Shown one piece after another: positions 14,392 through 14,771 of a stretch of 14,771 nucleotides of DNA; position 1 is the first letter of the stretch; each line of letters opens with the position of its first letter. The position numbers and the translations under genes were made by a program. Source of the DNA: SIG607 sp045648445 (GTDB lineage: Bacteria > Bacillota > Clostridia > Oscillospirales > Acutalibacteraceae); NCBI GenBank assembly GCA_045648445.1, contig JAZRNY010000010.1, positions 1-14,771 of the forward strand. The letters run 5' to 3'. The notes below the pieces were generated by a model. It saw nothing but the letters and a program-made list of their open reading frames with translations, did no database searches and was not told where the DNA came from.

Positions 14392-14771
14392 ATGAAAATT
14401 AAAGTTTTAGCAATTATTGTTTCATTGATGGTATTTCTTTGCGGATGTGACTGGCACTCTTTTCGTCACCCTTATCAGTTTGAAGATTCTGTTTGGGTAT
14501 GTAGTGATCCCGAAATAACTTATTATGTCGTTGGTTCTGTAGAGGAAGAAAGCTATTACGATTATGCCGTTACTGTTATTGATGGGCAAAATACTGTTTT
14601 GGATTTCGCATTTAGGTCTACTATTATGGAGGTTTACAAACAACGCGACGACGGAACATATTCCTCAAAAGTATTTTTGTATGGCGATTGCCGATACTCT
14701 AAAGACAAATTCATCGTGAAGATTGTAAAAGAATATGATGAGTTATTTAACGGAAAATATGAAGAACTGGA
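14392..14771 (+). CDS. Lipoprotein, partial at window end; candidate immunity protein
   Basis: An open frame of 126 complete codons continues past the window edge. It begins MKIKVLAIIVSLMVFLCGC, a signal peptide with a lipobox-like LCGC, so C19 would be lipidated. The mature start (WHSFRHPYQFEDSVWVCSDPEITYYVV) is rich in aromatics and resembles the small surface lipoproteins common in clostridia. AGGAGAT overlaps the stop codon of the Rhs gene, and only 9 bp separate the two genes. Genes directly after an Rhs toxin tip usually encode the matching immunity protein. Membrane anchoring outside the cell would place it where an incoming extracellular toxin could be neutralised, but the function is inferred from position alone. 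Confidence 0.8.
   Translation, partial: MKIKVLAIIVSLMVFLCGCDWHSFRHPYQFEDSVWVCSDPEITYYVVGSVEEESYYDYAVTVIDGQNTVLDFAFRSTIMEVYKQRDDGTYSSKVFLYGDCRYSKDKFIVKIVKEYDELFNGKYEEL

Overview
The window is low-GC Firmicutes-type chromosomal DNA, most likely from a gut-type clostridium of the Oscillospiraceae/Ruminococcaceae kind. The evidence is the gene order rpmH-rnpA-yidD-yidC-jag, Gram-positive style RBSs and sigma-A promoters, a THI-box riboswitch in front of an ECF thiamine S-component, and a type I dockerin on a secreted protein. The taxonomic assignment is an inference; there is no 16S rRNA here.

Layout. (1) 210-1386, minus strand: an ECF sigma factor and its membrane-anchored zinc-finger anti-sigma factor, one base apart. 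(2) 1682-2270, minus strand: an initiator tRNA (tRNA-fMet) locus that has been rearranged. One intact tRNA gene with encoded CCA and an intrinsic terminator sits beside two GC-rich hairpin elements (A and B). The elements share a consensus but differ by compensatory changes in three stems. Element B abuts a perfect 37-bp repeat of the tRNA 5' half and its leader; element A lies inside what looks like a decayed tRNA copy. The only convincing promoter is upstream of the half tRNA. (3) 2355-5800: divergent yfbR (5'-deoxynucleotidase) and a large YfhO-family membrane protein, served by two face-to-face promoters that share the same 35 bp. (4) 5781-6602: a perfect-consensus promoter inside the end of the YfhO gene, a TPP riboswitch, an intrinsic terminator, thiT and a second terminator. 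(5) 6614-9474: the oriC-proximal housekeeping cluster rpmH, rnpA, yidD, yidC, jag (ribosomal protein L34, RNase P protein, membrane insertion factors, KH/R3H RNA-binding protein), with its own promoter and terminator. Its usual neighbours dnaA and mnmE are absent. (6) 9560-14771: a secretion/conflict module made of a small secreted protein, a 1462-residue Rhs/YD-repeat protein with signal peptide, dockerin and a C-terminal papain-like (C39-like) candidate toxin tip, and a lipoprotein cut by the window edge that is the positional candidate for its immunity protein.

The two most noteworthy items are the twin structured elements woven into tRNA-fMet sequence, and the dockerin-bearing Rhs polymorphic-toxin-like protein.
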